The notes below the pieces were generated by a model. That model searched no databases, was not told the origin of the DNA, and saw nothing but the letters and a program-made list of their open reading frames with translations. A stretch of DNA of 64,000 nucleotides from Pseudomonadota bacterium (GTDB lineage: Bacteria > Pseudomonadota > Gammaproteobacteria > Acidiferrobacterales > Acidiferrobacteraceae), in the NCBI GenBank assembly GCA_021784755.1, contig JAJYHM010000042.1, positions 1 through 64,000 on the forward strand, in the 5' to 3' direction. The position numbers were made by a program, and so were the translations under genes. Positions 18,100 to 27,559 of this stretch are shown one piece after another. Position 1 is the stretch's first letter. Each line of letters begins with the position of its first letter.

Positions 18100-19482
18100 T
18101 CAGCGGGTCCACGGTTGCAGCATGAAGGTCTGATATTCGACCGCTTCCATGTCGCGATCGAGCCACGCCAGCCCTACGAGAACCGTTACCAGCAACGAGA
18201 CTGAGAAACCATAACCATAGTAGTAAAGCCCGAGGTAGGTGCTTGCCAGCGAGAGTCCTAGATTCAGGGCAAGGAAGATCGCAGCGAGCCCCACCGCGCG
18301 CGATCGGCGATCGAGATAGAAGAAGATGTTGAGGATGCCCATGAGCGCCACCTGAAGCCCCGCGCCGACCACATCGATCTTGAAGAGCGGGACATAGAGG
18401 AGCGAAATCCCAAGAGACCGCAAGACCGAAGGCCCGATCACGAAGGCAAGAATCGTGGTGAGCGACTGGACCTTGATGATATCGAAGATGCCGCTCTTGG
18501 CGCTCGTCACCATGCCGTTGCGCATATTGCGTATATAGGAGAGGCTCCCGCCTTCGCGGACGCCTTCGTAGAAGCGGTCGTAATACTCGACGAAATCGGT
18601 CTCGACGCGCATGAGAAACACGGCCATGCCGGGGATGATGGAGAGGTAGGCCAGGAAGATGGGGAGGTCATATACGGCCGATGCCCGCAGGGGGCCTATG
18701 ATGGGTTGGCTCGTGGCAGGCGTGAACCAGAACACGGCCTTGTCGGCCCAGATGGCGGCGTTGTACAAGAGGCCGCAGGCGAGTAGCGAGGGATACATGC
18801 GCCCGCGCTTTAGAAAGTCGAAGGCGAGGAAGTCCGGAGAGGGGTAGTCGCGGTAGACGGCGGCGAGGAGGCCCGCGAACAACAGGCTCTGCCCCAACAG
18901 GAAGGCGAACAGCAGTCCGACGAGCCCGTAGGGGCGTAGTAGTAGCCCGACGCCGAGCGCCGTCGCGTAGGCGGCGGCGAAACTCGCGAGGATGGCGTGA
19001 TAATGCTTGAGCCCGGTCAACATGACCGCCACTACCCACACGCCGGTCAGGAGTGAAAAGAGCGCTATCATCAACAGCCGATAGACGAGGCCGGTACCCG
19101 TGAACAGGAAGAAACCGATTGGCACCGCCACCACCAGCGCGCTGCCCATGGCGACGATCAAAAGCCCGTTCAGATTGGGGAGCACGCGATCGTGTTCGCG
19201 CGCAAACACCCGGTCGGCGACGTAGCGTGTGAAGGCGAGCTGCCAGAGTCCCCCGAATATCAGACTTACGGCGATCAGGTAGGTGACCGACGTCTGAAAC
19301 TCGCTTATGAGGCGGGGTGGGAAGACGTGGTGCATGCTGAGGAACCCAAGGAGGATGACCCCAAGGATGGAGATCACCCACGGGCCCGCACCTATGATGC
19401 CGGCGTAGGAGTAGGCGCGCACGACGCCCAGGTAATCGTTGTGCCGCATGAGCTTGCGGAGCTCGAAGCCTATGCCTGCCAT
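18100..19482 (-). CDS. pelG: Pel polysaccharide inner-membrane transporter PelG
   Basis: A 460-residue polytopic membrane protein of the MOP/flippase-like PelG family (P. aeruginosa 456). Start MAGIGFELRKLMRHNDYLG is typical. About twelve hydrophobic segments follow (for example GAGPWVISILGVILLGFLS and IGPLRASAVYDLPIFLAYL). With PelD and PelE it forms the inner-membrane complex that works with PelF to polymerise and export Pel. The start lies 66 bases after pelF. Confidence 0.95.
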   Translation of the reverse strand: MAGIGFELRKLMRHNDYLGVVRAYSYAGIIGAGPWVISILGVILLGFLSMHHVFPPRLISEFQTSVTYLIAVSLIFGGLWQLAFTRYVADRVFAREHDRVLPNLNGLLIVAMGSALVVAVPIGFFLFTGTGLVYRLLMIALFSLLTGVWVVAVMLTGLKHYHAILASFAAAYATALGVGLLLRPYGLVGLLFAFLLGQSLLFAGLLAAVYRDYPSPDFLAFDFLKRGRMYPSLLACGLLYNAAIWADKAVFWFTPATSQPIIGPLRASAVYDLPIFLAYLSIIPGMAVFLMRVETDFVEYYDRFYEGVREGGSLSYIRNMRNGMVTSAKSGIFDIIKVQSLTTILAFVIGPSVLRSLGISLLYVPLFKIDVVGAGLQVALMGILNIFFYLDRRSRAVGLAAIFLALNLGLSLASTYLGLYYYGYGFSVSLLVTVLVGLAWLDRDMEAVEYQTFMLQPWTR

Positions 19483-19548
19483 GATCTGCGCCTCTTCGTG
19501 TCAGAGGGGCGATGGGTGCGCGCCCCGGGAAATCGTCCCCGATGCCGC

Positions 19549-21069
19549 CTATGGGTCATCGTGGGTCTGTGCGTATAGTGCCCGGTAGCGCTCGAATACG
19601 AGCGTATCGGCGTAATGGGTCTCGACGCGGGCTATGGCGGCCGCCTGCGCCGCGCGCCATCGGGCCGGGTCCTGGAGCAGGGCGATGGCGGCGTGTGCCA
19701 GCGCCTGCGGATCGGCGATGCCCGTGACGTCGCCGGCGGGCCCCAGGGCGTCGCCTTCGCCGCCAAGAACCAGTTGGCGACAGGCGCCGACGTCGGTGCA
19801 CACCGCCGGGACACCGGCGGCGAAGCCCTCGAGCACCACGAGCGGCAGGCCTTCGCTGATAGAGCTTAGGACCAGCAGGTGGACCTGCGGCAGAATGTCG
19901 GTCACCCGATGGAACCCCTTGAAGTGGACGTGCGCGGTGAGCTCGAGGGTGTCTACGAGGTTGTGGCATTCGACCGCGTATGCCGGGTCCTCTTCCTCGG
20001 GACCCACGATCCACCCTTGCGCGCCCGGGATCGTCTCGATCACGGCGCTCATGGCGCGTATGAAGGTCTTGATATCCTTGATCGGCGTGACGCGGCCGAG
20101 TAGACACAAGACCGGCGCGGCAAATGAGGTGTCGGGGCGGGGCGTGCGCACGGCTTTGAACGGAGCGACGGGCACGCCGTTTGGAATGATGAGGCTGCGA
20201 CGTGGGTCCGCGCCATCGGCGATCTGGCGGGCCTGCGCCTCCGGGTAGAGGGCGATGATGGTCTCCGAGGCCTCGTAGCAGATGCGCCCGAGCGATTCGA
20301 AAAAAGCGATCCAAAGTTCCCGCAAATAACTGATCTCGCTCGGATCACGTTCCAGGCGGCTGCGCCGATCCGCGACCCAGGGGGCATTCAGAAGGTCAAT
20401 GCGCCGCTCCTTTGTGTAGATGCCGTGTTCGCTCAAGATCAGCCGACGTCCTGTATGCCAGTGCAAGAGCGCCCCCAGGAGGCCCGCGTAACCTGTGGAC
20501 ACTGTGTGGTAGACGCGCGCTGGTATCAGGCTGCGGGCAATGTCGGCGAGCCGCCAGATGGGGAGGTGCATGTTGCGCACCGTCCAGAAGTAATCGACGA
20601 AGGAGGGGTCGGTGCAGCGTTCCTCATATGTCGCGGTGATATGGGCCCAGCTGTCCTCGCCATACAGGAATTCCTTGAGCGGGAGAGTGCCGCCTCGTTC
20701 GGCGTAGAACGCGAGGTTGCGCAAGGCCTCCGGTAGGGATTGTGGTCCTTTTTCACGCAACTTGGCATGGATGTCCCGTAGGCAGGCGGTCGTGCCTTTG
20801 ATACGCCGTGGGGTCTCGGGCGGAGGCATCTCCTCCGGGGCGAAGAGGTAATGCGTCTCGAGGTGCACGAGGTTCTCGGGGAGCGCGTAGCGCGCCTCGC
20901 CGTAGTCCTCGGGGCGGCTGCCAAGAAACACCACCGCGAAGCGGTATTCCGGCATACCGCGGATCATCTGATGGACCCATGAAGATACGCCCCCGCTCAC
21001 AAAAGGGAACGTGCCCTCGAGCAATAGGGCGATATCGGCGGAGTCGGCCTTGGGGAATGGGGAAGTCAT
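19549..21069 (-). CDS. pelF: Pel polysaccharide glycosyltransferase PelF
   Basis: A 506-residue GT4-family retaining glycosyltransferase (P. aeruginosa 507), cytosolic, using UDP-sugar (UDP-GalNAc/GlcNAc) to build Pel. Seen: the N-terminal LLLEGTFPFVSGGVSSWVH, the nucleotide-contact region LGRVTPIKDIKT (Arg/Lys pair), and the GT4 E-x7-E motif in SEGLPLVVLEGFAAG. The ATG at 21069 overlaps the pelE stop as ATGA, so translation is coupled. The longer frame upstream is inside pelE and is rejected. Confidence 0.96.
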   Translation of the reverse strand: MTSPFPKADSADIALLLEGTFPFVSGGVSSWVHQMIRGMPEYRFAVVFLGSRPEDYGEARYALPENLVHLETHYLFAPEEMPPPETPRRIKGTTACLRDIHAKLREKGPQSLPEALRNLAFYAERGGTLPLKEFLYGEDSWAHITATYEERCTDPSFVDYFWTVRNMHLPIWRLADIARSLIPARVYHTVSTGYAGLLGALLHWHTGRRLILSEHGIYTKERRIDLLNAPWVADRRSRLERDPSEISYLRELWIAFFESLGRICYEASETIIALYPEAQARQIADGADPRRSLIIPNGVPVAPFKAVRTPRPDTSFAAPVLCLLGRVTPIKDIKTFIRAMSAVIETIPGAQGWIVGPEEEDPAYAVECHNLVDTLELTAHVHFKGFHRVTDILPQVHLLVLSSISEGLPLVVLEGFAAGVPAVCTDVGACRQLVLGGEGDALGPAGDVTGIADPQALAHAAIALLQDPARWRAAQAAAIARVETHYADTLVFERYRALYAQTHDDP

Positions 21070-22058
21070 GGCGTGGCGTTCCAGAAGCGGACCACAGGCC
21101 CGATCGTGGGCACATCGCAAAGCGACGGATAGTCCCGCGCGAGCAATTTGAGGGCGGCGAAATCTCCGAGACGAAAGCGTGTTTCGGCGAGGTAGGGCAG
21201 GATCTGTCCGGGGGCCGCGTTCAGGTCCAGGGCGCGTTCGCAGTGCGTACGGGCCGCCAGATAATGCCCCTCGAGCATGGCGATGCGCCCCATGAGGACG
21301 TGGAGCGTGGGGTCATTGGGGCGGCGTTTCAAAGCGGCCAGGGCATGCGTCTGCGCGCGGCGAATGGCGTGCTGGCGGAGGTGGTCCCGGGAAAGGTCTT
21401 GATAGAGAAGCTCCCAGTAGAGAAAGGCCAGGCGTTTTTCGAGGAGGCCCTCGTCGTCCTGAGGCCCGGGCGATTGTCTGCGCGTCAAGGCCTCGCTGAT
21501 CGCCTCCGACAGGTTGCCCTCGCGCCGGTCGAGGAGTCCGTAGGCGAGCAGCCGCAGGTCTTCCTCCGGGTGGCGCAGGGCACTGCGTACGAGCGGGGAG
21601 GTCTGGCGCGAGAGCCGCGGGTCGAGCGAGAGCAAGGCGCGCACCCCGCGCGCCACCCCGGCATCCTTCGCGCGTAGGATCGCCCACGCACCCCCGGCCC
21701 CCATGTGGCGTTGTCGTCCCCGCATCTCGGCGCCGAAGGCCGGCAGCCCCAGGGTCTGCGGTTCTGGTAAAGAGGAATGGCTTGCAAGTCGGGTAATGCC
21801 GGCGGCGATGATGAGTGCGATCAGAAGCCCGAGGCCCGGAATGGCAGCGATGATCACGGCCAAGAGCCAGGAGGCCTGGTGTTCGCGGTAAGACGGGGGC
21901 AATAGGTGCGCCATAGGGCGCGCCAGCGCCAAGGCCAGAACGCCGTTTGCGATCACGATATACAGAAAGAGAAGCCGTGTCGGCAGCTCGTCGAACGGGC
22001 GTCCGACGCCAGCGCGCGAGGCGTGGGAGAGGACGTAGGATGCGATATCAGGGGTCAT
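21066..22058 (-). CDS. pelE: Pel inner-membrane protein PelE
   Basis: A 330-residue protein (P. aeruginosa 329). Two N-terminal membrane helices (FLYIVIANGVLALALA about 30-46 and WLLAVIIAAIPGLGLLIALI about 64-83) precede a cytoplasmic TPR-like helical domain (RALLSLDPRLSRQ, HVLMGRIAMLEGHYLAARTH). PelE joins PelD and PelG in the synthase complex. Its start overlaps the end of pelD by 11 bases and its stop overlaps pelF by 4. Confidence 0.92.
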   Translation of the reverse strand: MTPDIASYVLSHASRAGVGRPFDELPTRLLFLYIVIANGVLALALARPMAHLLPPSYREHQASWLLAVIIAAIPGLGLLIALIIAAGITRLASHSSLPEPQTLGLPAFGAEMRGRQRHMGAGGAWAILRAKDAGVARGVRALLSLDPRLSRQTSPLVRSALRHPEEDLRLLAYGLLDRREGNLSEAISEALTRRQSPGPQDDEGLLEKRLAFLYWELLYQDLSRDHLRQHAIRRAQTHALAALKRRPNDPTLHVLMGRIAMLEGHYLAARTHCERALDLNAAPGQILPYLAETRFRLGDFAALKLLARDYPSLCDVPTIGPVVRFWNATP

Positions 22059-23370
22059 GACGCACCCCCGCGGCCGCGTTCAAAAGGGTGAGCGCATCCT
22101 TGTTGCCGAATTCCCGGAGGGTCACGGAAAAGGTCGTGGGCCCGGGCTTGATGTTGAAGCGCTCCTCCAGGTAGGCGCTCACGCGCTCGATATAACCTTC
22201 GGCCACGGAACGGTTGCCAAACGGAATGAGGGTGACAAGTCGGTACGCGCCCGGTTCGCGGATGCGCCAGTTGTCGTCGAGGCCGCGTGCGAGCGTCGTG
22301 AGATTGTCGAGTATCTGGTCGCGCAGCGGCCCCTTGGCGATGGTGATGGTCACGAGACTGCTTTCGAGGCCAAGCTCGCGCGCGGCGCGTGCGAGCTTCA
22401 CCGTCTCAGCGGCGAAGCGGGGTGGACAGTGCGGCAGCGTGACCTGCGCCTCCTGCGCCACGCGTGTGGCATAAGCGTCGTCGGCGAAGTAGGCGAGCAG
22501 AACGCTCACCGTCAGGAGATTCTCGTCGTTTAGGAACAAGAAGGGCATGGACGCGACGACGAGCAGGCCGACCATGGTGCCGTCGGAGGCTGCAATGGGG
22601 GCGGTCACCAGGTAGGCGCTGTGCGCTCCGTCTTTGAGCGAATTTGCGGCCCAATAAGCCGTGCGTTGCTTTTCGAGGCAGCGCGTCACAAGGATATCGG
22701 TGCGATCCAAGGCGAATGCGGCGCCGATCGAGGCGCGCGGCGGTTCTTCGATGACACCCTCGGAGATTGCGTACAGCGCCGCCTGCTCGAAGCCGCCATG
22801 GTAGGCGGTCAAATGCAGGAGGCGCGCGGCGAGTCCTTCGGTGAGCGCTCCACCGTCGGTCGCCAGGGCGCGCCGCAGATCGAGGAGCGAATCGCGCAAG
22901 GTGACGGGCTTGCCGATGATGGTTTGTTCGAGCCTGTCGTGCGAGATGCGCGTCGCATGCAGCGTGCGTGTCAGGCTTTCCAGCTGTTGCGTGGCATACT
23001 GGCCCATTTGTTCCGCCCGCCGTAGCCGCAGGATCCATGTGGAGCCGTATTCACCCGCCAAGAGCGTGAGCACGACCCCACCCAGGAATTGTCCTTGCGG
23101 GAGGCCGCGCAGATGGAGTTCCGGTAGTCCCACGCGTGCCGCTACGAATGACAGGACGAGAATCCCGAGCGACAAGACCGCGGGTGCTAGCCCATAACGC
23201 AAGGCCACCAGGACCGGGGCGAACCATAGCCAAGGGAAGCTCGCGTTCAGAAGAAAGGGGTCACCTGGTCTGACCGCGAACGCCACCCCGATGGCAATTA
23301 CCGGTATCGCAACCGCCTCGCCCCAGGCGCGGGCCCGGAGGGAGGGTGCTAGGCGGTGGCGCAAATTCAC
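22048..23370 (-). CDS. pelD: Pel c-di-GMP receptor PelD
   Basis: A 440-residue inner-membrane receptor (P. aeruginosa 455). It starts at GTG 23370, which overlaps the pelC stop as GTGA. The long upstream frame is antisense noise. Four N-terminal helices (about 16-110) are followed by a GAF domain and a degenerate GGDEF domain with REPGA in place of GGDEF, so it cannot make c-di-GMP. The RxxD inhibitory-type site is kept as R362-G-L-D365 exactly five residues before that motif, with another arginine at 396. In P. aeruginosa the equivalent residues (R367, D370, R402) bind c-di-GMP and switch on Pel synthesis. Confidence 0.94.
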   Translation of the reverse strand: MNLRHRLAPSLRARAWGEAVAIPVIAIGVAFAVRPGDPFLLNASFPWLWFAPVLVALRYGLAPAVLSLGILVLSFVAARVGLPELHLRGLPQGQFLGGVVLTLLAGEYGSTWILRLRRAEQMGQYATQQLESLTRTLHATRISHDRLEQTIIGKPVTLRDSLLDLRRALATDGGALTEGLAARLLHLTAYHGGFEQAALYAISEGVIEEPPRASIGAAFALDRTDILVTRCLEKQRTAYWAANSLKDGAHSAYLVTAPIAASDGTMVGLLVVASMPFLFLNDENLLTVSVLLAYFADDAYATRVAQEAQVTLPHCPPRFAAETVKLARAARELGLESSLVTITIAKGPLRDQILDNLTTLARGLDDNWRIREPGAYRLVTLIPFGNRSVAEGYIERVSAYLEERFNIKPGPTTFSVTLREFGNKDALTLLNAAAGVRHDP

Positions 23371-23888
23371 GAAAGCAACCTGCGCACTATGGCGTTCAGG
23401 GTGTCCTCGGCGAGCACCCCCACGCTCTCGCGGGGCGAGCCGCTGCGGCTGCCGGTGGCCGTCCAGAGAACGCGGCCGCTCTTGGCGCTGATCAGGTTCA
23501 CGGTGACGGCCACCGCCGGCTGTCCATCCAGGCCTATGGTATAGCGCCATTCCTGGACCGCGCCCTCTACGACGTAGCGGGCGCCCATGGCGCGCGCCTG
23601 AGCGAGCCAGGCCGCCGGTTGGGGCGCGCGACCCAGGGGCAGGCGATCTTTCTGGTGCATCGTCATGGCATGCGCGCTCTTCAGGCCGTGGGCCAGCAAG
23701 AGGCTCGTCGTCATCGAGGCGGCCCGCGAACCTGCGCCGGGGGTGGTCGTATAGTTGGCGAACGGGGCAACGGCGATTATCGCACCGTGCGCAAAGCGCG
23801 GCGCGGGACTTGCGTGCAAGGCGGTGCTCGCGCAGCCCGATAAGGTGGTGGCCATCGTGATGCAAGAGATCCATTTCAAGGCATTCAT
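23367..23888 (-). CDS. pelC: Pel outer-membrane lipoprotein PelC
   Basis: A 173-residue lipoprotein with a signal peptide and lipobox (TTLSGC, cysteine 19). In P. aeruginosa PelC forms a 12-subunit periplasmic ring on the outer membrane that funnels Pel to PelB. The mature fold begins IIAVAPFANYT and contains YVVEGAVQEWRY. The C-terminal half has strand-helix segments typical of the family. The gene starts 9 bases downstream of the pelB barrel gene and its stop overlaps pelD. Confidence 0.93.
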   Translation of the reverse strand: MNALKWISCITMATTLSGCASTALHASPAPRFAHGAIIAVAPFANYTTTPGAGSRAASMTTSLLLAHGLKSAHAMTMHQKDRLPLGRAPQPAAWLAQARAMGARYVVEGAVQEWRYTIGLDGQPAVAVTVNLISAKSGRVLWTATGSRSGSPRESVGVLAEDTLNAIVRRLLS

Positions 23889-23897
23889 GTTCTGCTC

Positions 23898-26696
23898 CTA
23901 CGGTTTGAAGTGATAGCTGTAGCGCAAGCCGACGGCCTGCAAACGGTTCTCGATGCCGATCCCGCCTTGGCTGCGCATGTAATAGATCGCCAAATGGTCG
24001 GGCCCGATCACGGGCGTCGCGAGCCCGACGGTCACGTCGTAGCCGGCATGCGTAACGCTGTCCTCGAACACATCAAGGTCGAGGAACGGGCGCAGGTCGG
24101 GACTGTAATGGCGCCGATAGCGGTCCCCGAAGTGGATGCCGACCCCGGCCTGGGCATAACTTTGCAGGGCAAAGGGGCCCAGGCCGGTGCTGCCCGCGGG
24201 CAAGAGCGCTACCAGATCGGAAGGGAGCGTCTGAGCGGCCCGGTAGTGCGCGAACGACAGCGCGGCGTCGACAGTGATATCGGGATAGCTCCGCCAGATC
24301 TTGTGGTCGTAGCCCAGGGATGTGATAAGACCCGTGCCGAGATCGCCACCCCCTTGGCCACGGAAGCTTCGGTACGCGACTTTGGCGTCGAGGCTATCGC
24401 GGGCCGTAAGTGTATCGGTGTTCTCCAGGCTGAAGCCGTTTTTGACGCCTCCCAGGTATAAGGCGGGGAGGTCGGAGGCGCGCGCGTGGTAGTTCAGCCG
24501 TAGTGTCTGGCTGGTGTGAGGCCAGAGACTCGCGCGCAGGCTCGCCTGGGCGTAGGCGAAGCGTGTCACGGCCGATCGACGCCCCAGGGTCAACTGAGAT
24601 GCGCCGGACCGGCGCAAAAGACCGATGCGGAAGTATTCAGAGCGATCGAAGGGCGGAGTCGTTCCGATCAGGGTCGCGTCCGTGCGCTGGATCAGGTCAT
24701 CGCGCGCGCCCGCTTCGATCTCGGTGTCGGGGTTGACCATGTGGCGTACGTTGATCTCCGCCCCCATGACGCTAAAGCCCGCGCTCTGCAGGTATCGGGT
24801 CCGTTGGCTCACGCGGTCGGATTGGGCAAGCAATGGGTGCCGATAGTGGTGCGCGAGAGCCCCATCGGAGCGGTTCTGGTTGAGGCTCGCGAAGGCCTCG
24901 GAAATCGCCCGTGCCGGTTCCCCGATCGCGCTCGCCGCATCGACCTGGGCGCCGCGCGGGAGGGTACGCGGATGGCGGACCAAGAGTGCGCGCAGTTGGG
25001 CGCCGTTGCGTTCGGCAAGCGCTGTGGCAAGCATTGCCCATGCGGGCGCGTGGCCCCGATCGCGCGCGATGGCGCCGGCGGCGGGGGCGTAGGCGCCACG
25101 GGCGAGCGCATAGCCCAAGAGCAGGTCTCGACCCGCCTTCCCGTGCCCGGCGCGCGCGCTTGCGGGAAGCAGCGACAGGGCCACGGGTGCCGTGGCAAGG
25201 CTCATAGCGAGATCGGCGCGCATCCGGCGTTCGTGGCGCGGCGGTCTTACCTGCGGCCGGAAGAGTTCCGCGAAGGCCCGCCGCCGTACCGAGATTGCTT
25301 CTTGGCCGCGACCGCTGCGGGCCAGCGCGTCGGCGAAGGGCAGCAGCAGTTGCGGATCATCGGGGTGGCGCGCCAAGAGGGCCTTCAGATAAGGGAGTGC
25401 GAGGCGCGGCGCATCTATGCGCAAGAGACAAAGGGCATAAGGGAGCCAAAGGGGGCGGTTTGCGTCCACCGTGCGCGCCCATGAGGGCAGGGTCGCAGCG
25501 AGGCGCGGGGCCTTGTCGGTCGCCACGAAAAACCACAGATAGGATTCGAGGATGTTGGTATTTCCGGGAAAACGCCGCAAGGCCGTTCGATAAATACCCT
25601 CCGCCTCCGAGCCGTGCCCCTGAAGTGTCTGGTAGCGGGCGAATTGCGTCCAGTAATAAGGGTGAGTGACCAGGGCCGCGTCGTCGCGCCGACGTGTCTG
25701 GGCGAAAGCCTTTATGAGCAAGGCGGGCGAGTGAAGTCGTTCAGCCAGGTTCAGCATGGTGAAAAAGAAGGCCGCTGCGTGGTAGCGCCGGTAGCCCTCC
25801 AGGGCCAGCAGAAAAGAAGCCTGCGGGTGTTTCTTTTCATCGAGGAGTACGAGATGGATCAAATCCGCGCGGGAGGCGATTCCCTGGGCGTAGAGGACGC
25901 GCGCGGCCGTGCGCGCGACGGCAAAGTCCTGACGCGCCCAGGCGAGGGCACCCAGCGTATGATAATAGCGGAAATGTCGCTTCGAGATCTGGGCTGCATG
26001 CCGTTTCAGCAGATGATAGGCGCGCCCGGTGTGTCCGCCGCGATAGAGCAGCGAGGCCTCCGTGAGGAGCACCCGGGATGTGGGCCCATAGCGGCGCTCG
26101 TAGTCCCGCAAGGCCGCAAGTTCCCGCAGGCGTTCCCCAAGGCTGTCTTCGAGCGTGATGATAGCCCAAAGATAGCGCCGGTGGGGGTCTTTGCGCATGG
26201 CCGCCTCGAGCCATAGGATCGCCCGTCGCGGATGCCCCTGGATTTGATAGAGGCTGCTCATTTCTTCCACGAGGGCCGGCGCGTTCGGGTGGCGTTGCAG
26301 GCGCAGCGCAAGCAGTTGGGTCAGTCGCGTGAAGGCCGACAGGCCGCTTGCGAGCGTCCACGCAGGTTTGATGTACGAGAGATCGCCGTGACGTGCGAGA
26401 TAGACCATGGCGCGCAGCGCGACATGATCGTGCCCCGTCCAGAGAGCGGTCTGCGCAAGCCTGGCGCGCCAGGTCCGATCCTTAGGGCGGTTCTTGACCG
26501 CCACCAGGGCCACCTCGTAGGCATTGCGCACCTCTCCGGCGTTCAGGAAAACCTTGTAGGAGAGCGCGTAGTCGCGGCGATTATAGGGTTCGCGCGGTAC
26601 ACCATGCTCCAGGGCACCGGCATGGGCGGCCGGGCACGGGGCGGCAGTCGCCGCGATAGCGGCGCAGAGGGCCAGGAGTCGGGGCATGCGCGGCAT
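23898..26696 (-). CDS. pelB: PelB C-terminal part: secreted TPR array plus outer-membrane beta-barrel
   Basis: A 932-residue protein with its own signal peptide (MPRMPRLLALCAAIAATA, cleavage near AHA-GA). A long series of tetratricopeptide-like helices follows (for example RTWRARLAQTALWTGHDHVAL and RALLYAQ-type repeats to about residue 560). The last roughly 330 residues are beta-strand rich (TLRLNYHARASDLP, LITSLGYDHKIW, GLRYSYHFKP at the end), the Pel export porin. In P. aeruginosa a single 1193-residue PelB has an N-terminal membrane anchor, TPRs and a barrel. Here the anchor is a separate upstream gene (285 residues; sum 1217). The two frames differ, and the second has a real secretion signal, so this is a stable split rather than a sequencing slip. 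Confidence 0.9.
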   Translation of the reverse strand: MPRMPRLLALCAAIAATAAPCPAAHAGALEHGVPREPYNRRDYALSYKVFLNAGEVRNAYEVALVAVKNRPKDRTWRARLAQTALWTGHDHVALRAMVYLARHGDLSYIKPAWTLASGLSAFTRLTQLLALRLQRHPNAPALVEEMSSLYQIQGHPRRAILWLEAAMRKDPHRRYLWAIITLEDSLGERLRELAALRDYERRYGPTSRVLLTEASLLYRGGHTGRAYHLLKRHAAQISKRHFRYYHTLGALAWARQDFAVARTAARVLYAQGIASRADLIHLVLLDEKKHPQASFLLALEGYRRYHAAAFFFTMLNLAERLHSPALLIKAFAQTRRRDDAALVTHPYYWTQFARYQTLQGHGSEAEGIYRTALRRFPGNTNILESYLWFFVATDKAPRLAATLPSWARTVDANRPLWLPYALCLLRIDAPRLALPYLKALLARHPDDPQLLLPFADALARSGRGQEAISVRRRAFAELFRPQVRPPRHERRMRADLAMSLATAPVALSLLPASARAGHGKAGRDLLLGYALARGAYAPAAGAIARDRGHAPAWAMLATALAERNGAQLRALLVRHPRTLPRGAQVDAASAIGEPARAISEAFASLNQNRSDGALAHHYRHPLLAQSDRVSQRTRYLQSAGFSVMGAEINVRHMVNPDTEIEAGARDDLIQRTDATLIGTTPPFDRSEYFRIGLLRRSGASQLTLGRRSAVTRFAYAQASLRASLWPHTSQTLRLNYHARASDLPALYLGGVKNGFSLENTDTLTARDSLDAKVAYRSFRGQGGGDLGTGLITSLGYDHKIWRSYPDITVDAALSFAHYRAAQTLPSDLVALLPAGSTGLGPFALQSYAQAGVGIHFGDRYRRHYSPDLRPFLDLDVFEDSVTHAGYDVTVGLATPVIGPDHLAIYYMRSQGGIGIENRLQAVGLRYSYHFKP

Positions 26697-26701
26697 GGCT
26701 C

Positions 26702-27559
26702 TTACATGCGCAGCAGTCGCCGCGCGTATGCTGCGGCGATCTTGGGTTTATCCGCGGCTCGCGCCAGGACGATCAGGCGCCGGAGAATCGCAGGGTCATC
26801 GGCGAGCCGGCCGAGATGGCGGCCGCCTTCCCGCAGCGCGAGTAGCGGCTCATTATGGCTTTGCAGCACCTGTAGTGCGGCCAGAAAGTCCCGTGTCGCC
26901 GCCTTGCGGGTGGAGGCGTAGGTCTGCGCCAAGAAATACAGGCGTGCCGCCTCCCGTGGATGATGGAGGCCTTCAGCGGCGGTGGCCGCCAGCGCATAGA
27001 GCTTTGACCGCTGCGCGTGATTACGATGGGCGAGACCCTGATAGATGCTCATCGCCGCGCCCTCATCGTGCACCAGCGTCGCTTCTTGGGCGAGTCCGTA
27101 CAGCGCGCGCTCATTCGCGCCTGCGCGCAGTTGGCCTATGAGCAGCCGCAGGGCGTGCTCGTTGCGCGCCCGCGCGGGGCCGCCTTGCGGGGTGCGGTAG
27201 TTGATGGCAAGCAGGTCGCGATAGTAGAGCCAGCGCACCCGCTCTTGGAAGCCAAGGCTTGGTGTGGCTGCAAGCATCGACGCTAATAGGCGTAAGGCGG
27301 CGATGTTGTGCCCGGTCTCGACTTCGCGGCGCGCGAGCAGGAGCATGACACTGCGGTCGCGGGTTATGTGCGCGAGTGCCTTCACGAAATAGAGGTCGAC
27401 CGAGGCCGCGTGAGAATGTCGGATACGCTGCAAAAAGGACCGAGGGTCGAAGAGCAGCGCGAGCGCAAGGACGATGCCAAGCGCGAGACCGGCAATCAGG
27501 GCGGGGGGCGCAAAGCGCTCACGCACGATATCAGGGGCAGACGACCGCAAAGTGGCCAT
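26702..27559 (-). CDS. PelB N-terminal part: inner-membrane-anchored TPR protein
   Basis: A 285-residue protein with one transmembrane helix near the N-terminus (ALIAGLALGIVLALALLFDP, about residues 19-38) followed by periplasmic TPR-like helices (DRSVMLLLARREVETGHNIA, NAHALRLLIGQLRAGANE-type repeats). This matches the start of full-length PelB. It ends in TAA at 26702, 5 bases before the next start codon, and begins 29 bases inside the end of pelA. It should present TPRs to the periplasm from the inner membrane, where PelB TPRs are known to contact PelA. The name as a half of PelB is an inference from position and fold. Confidence 0.82.
   Translation of the reverse strand: MATLRSSAPDIVRERFAPPALIAGLALGIVLALALLFDPRSFLQRIRHSHAASVDLYFVKALAHITRDRSVMLLLARREVETGHNIAALRLLASMLAATPSLGFQERVRWLYYRDLLAINYRTPQGGPARARNEHALRLLIGQLRAGANERALYGLAQEATLVHDEGAAMSIYQGLAHRNHAQRSKLYALAATAAEGLHHPREAARLYFLAQTYASTRKAATRDFLAALQVLQSHNEPLLALREGGRHLGRLADDPAILRRLIVLARAADKPKIAAAYARRLLRM

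Noticed and set aside
26694-26704. Frameshift sequencing error joining the two pelB parts
   Set aside because: The second frame begins with a proper signal peptide and the first ends in a normal stop, which a mere indel would not create.
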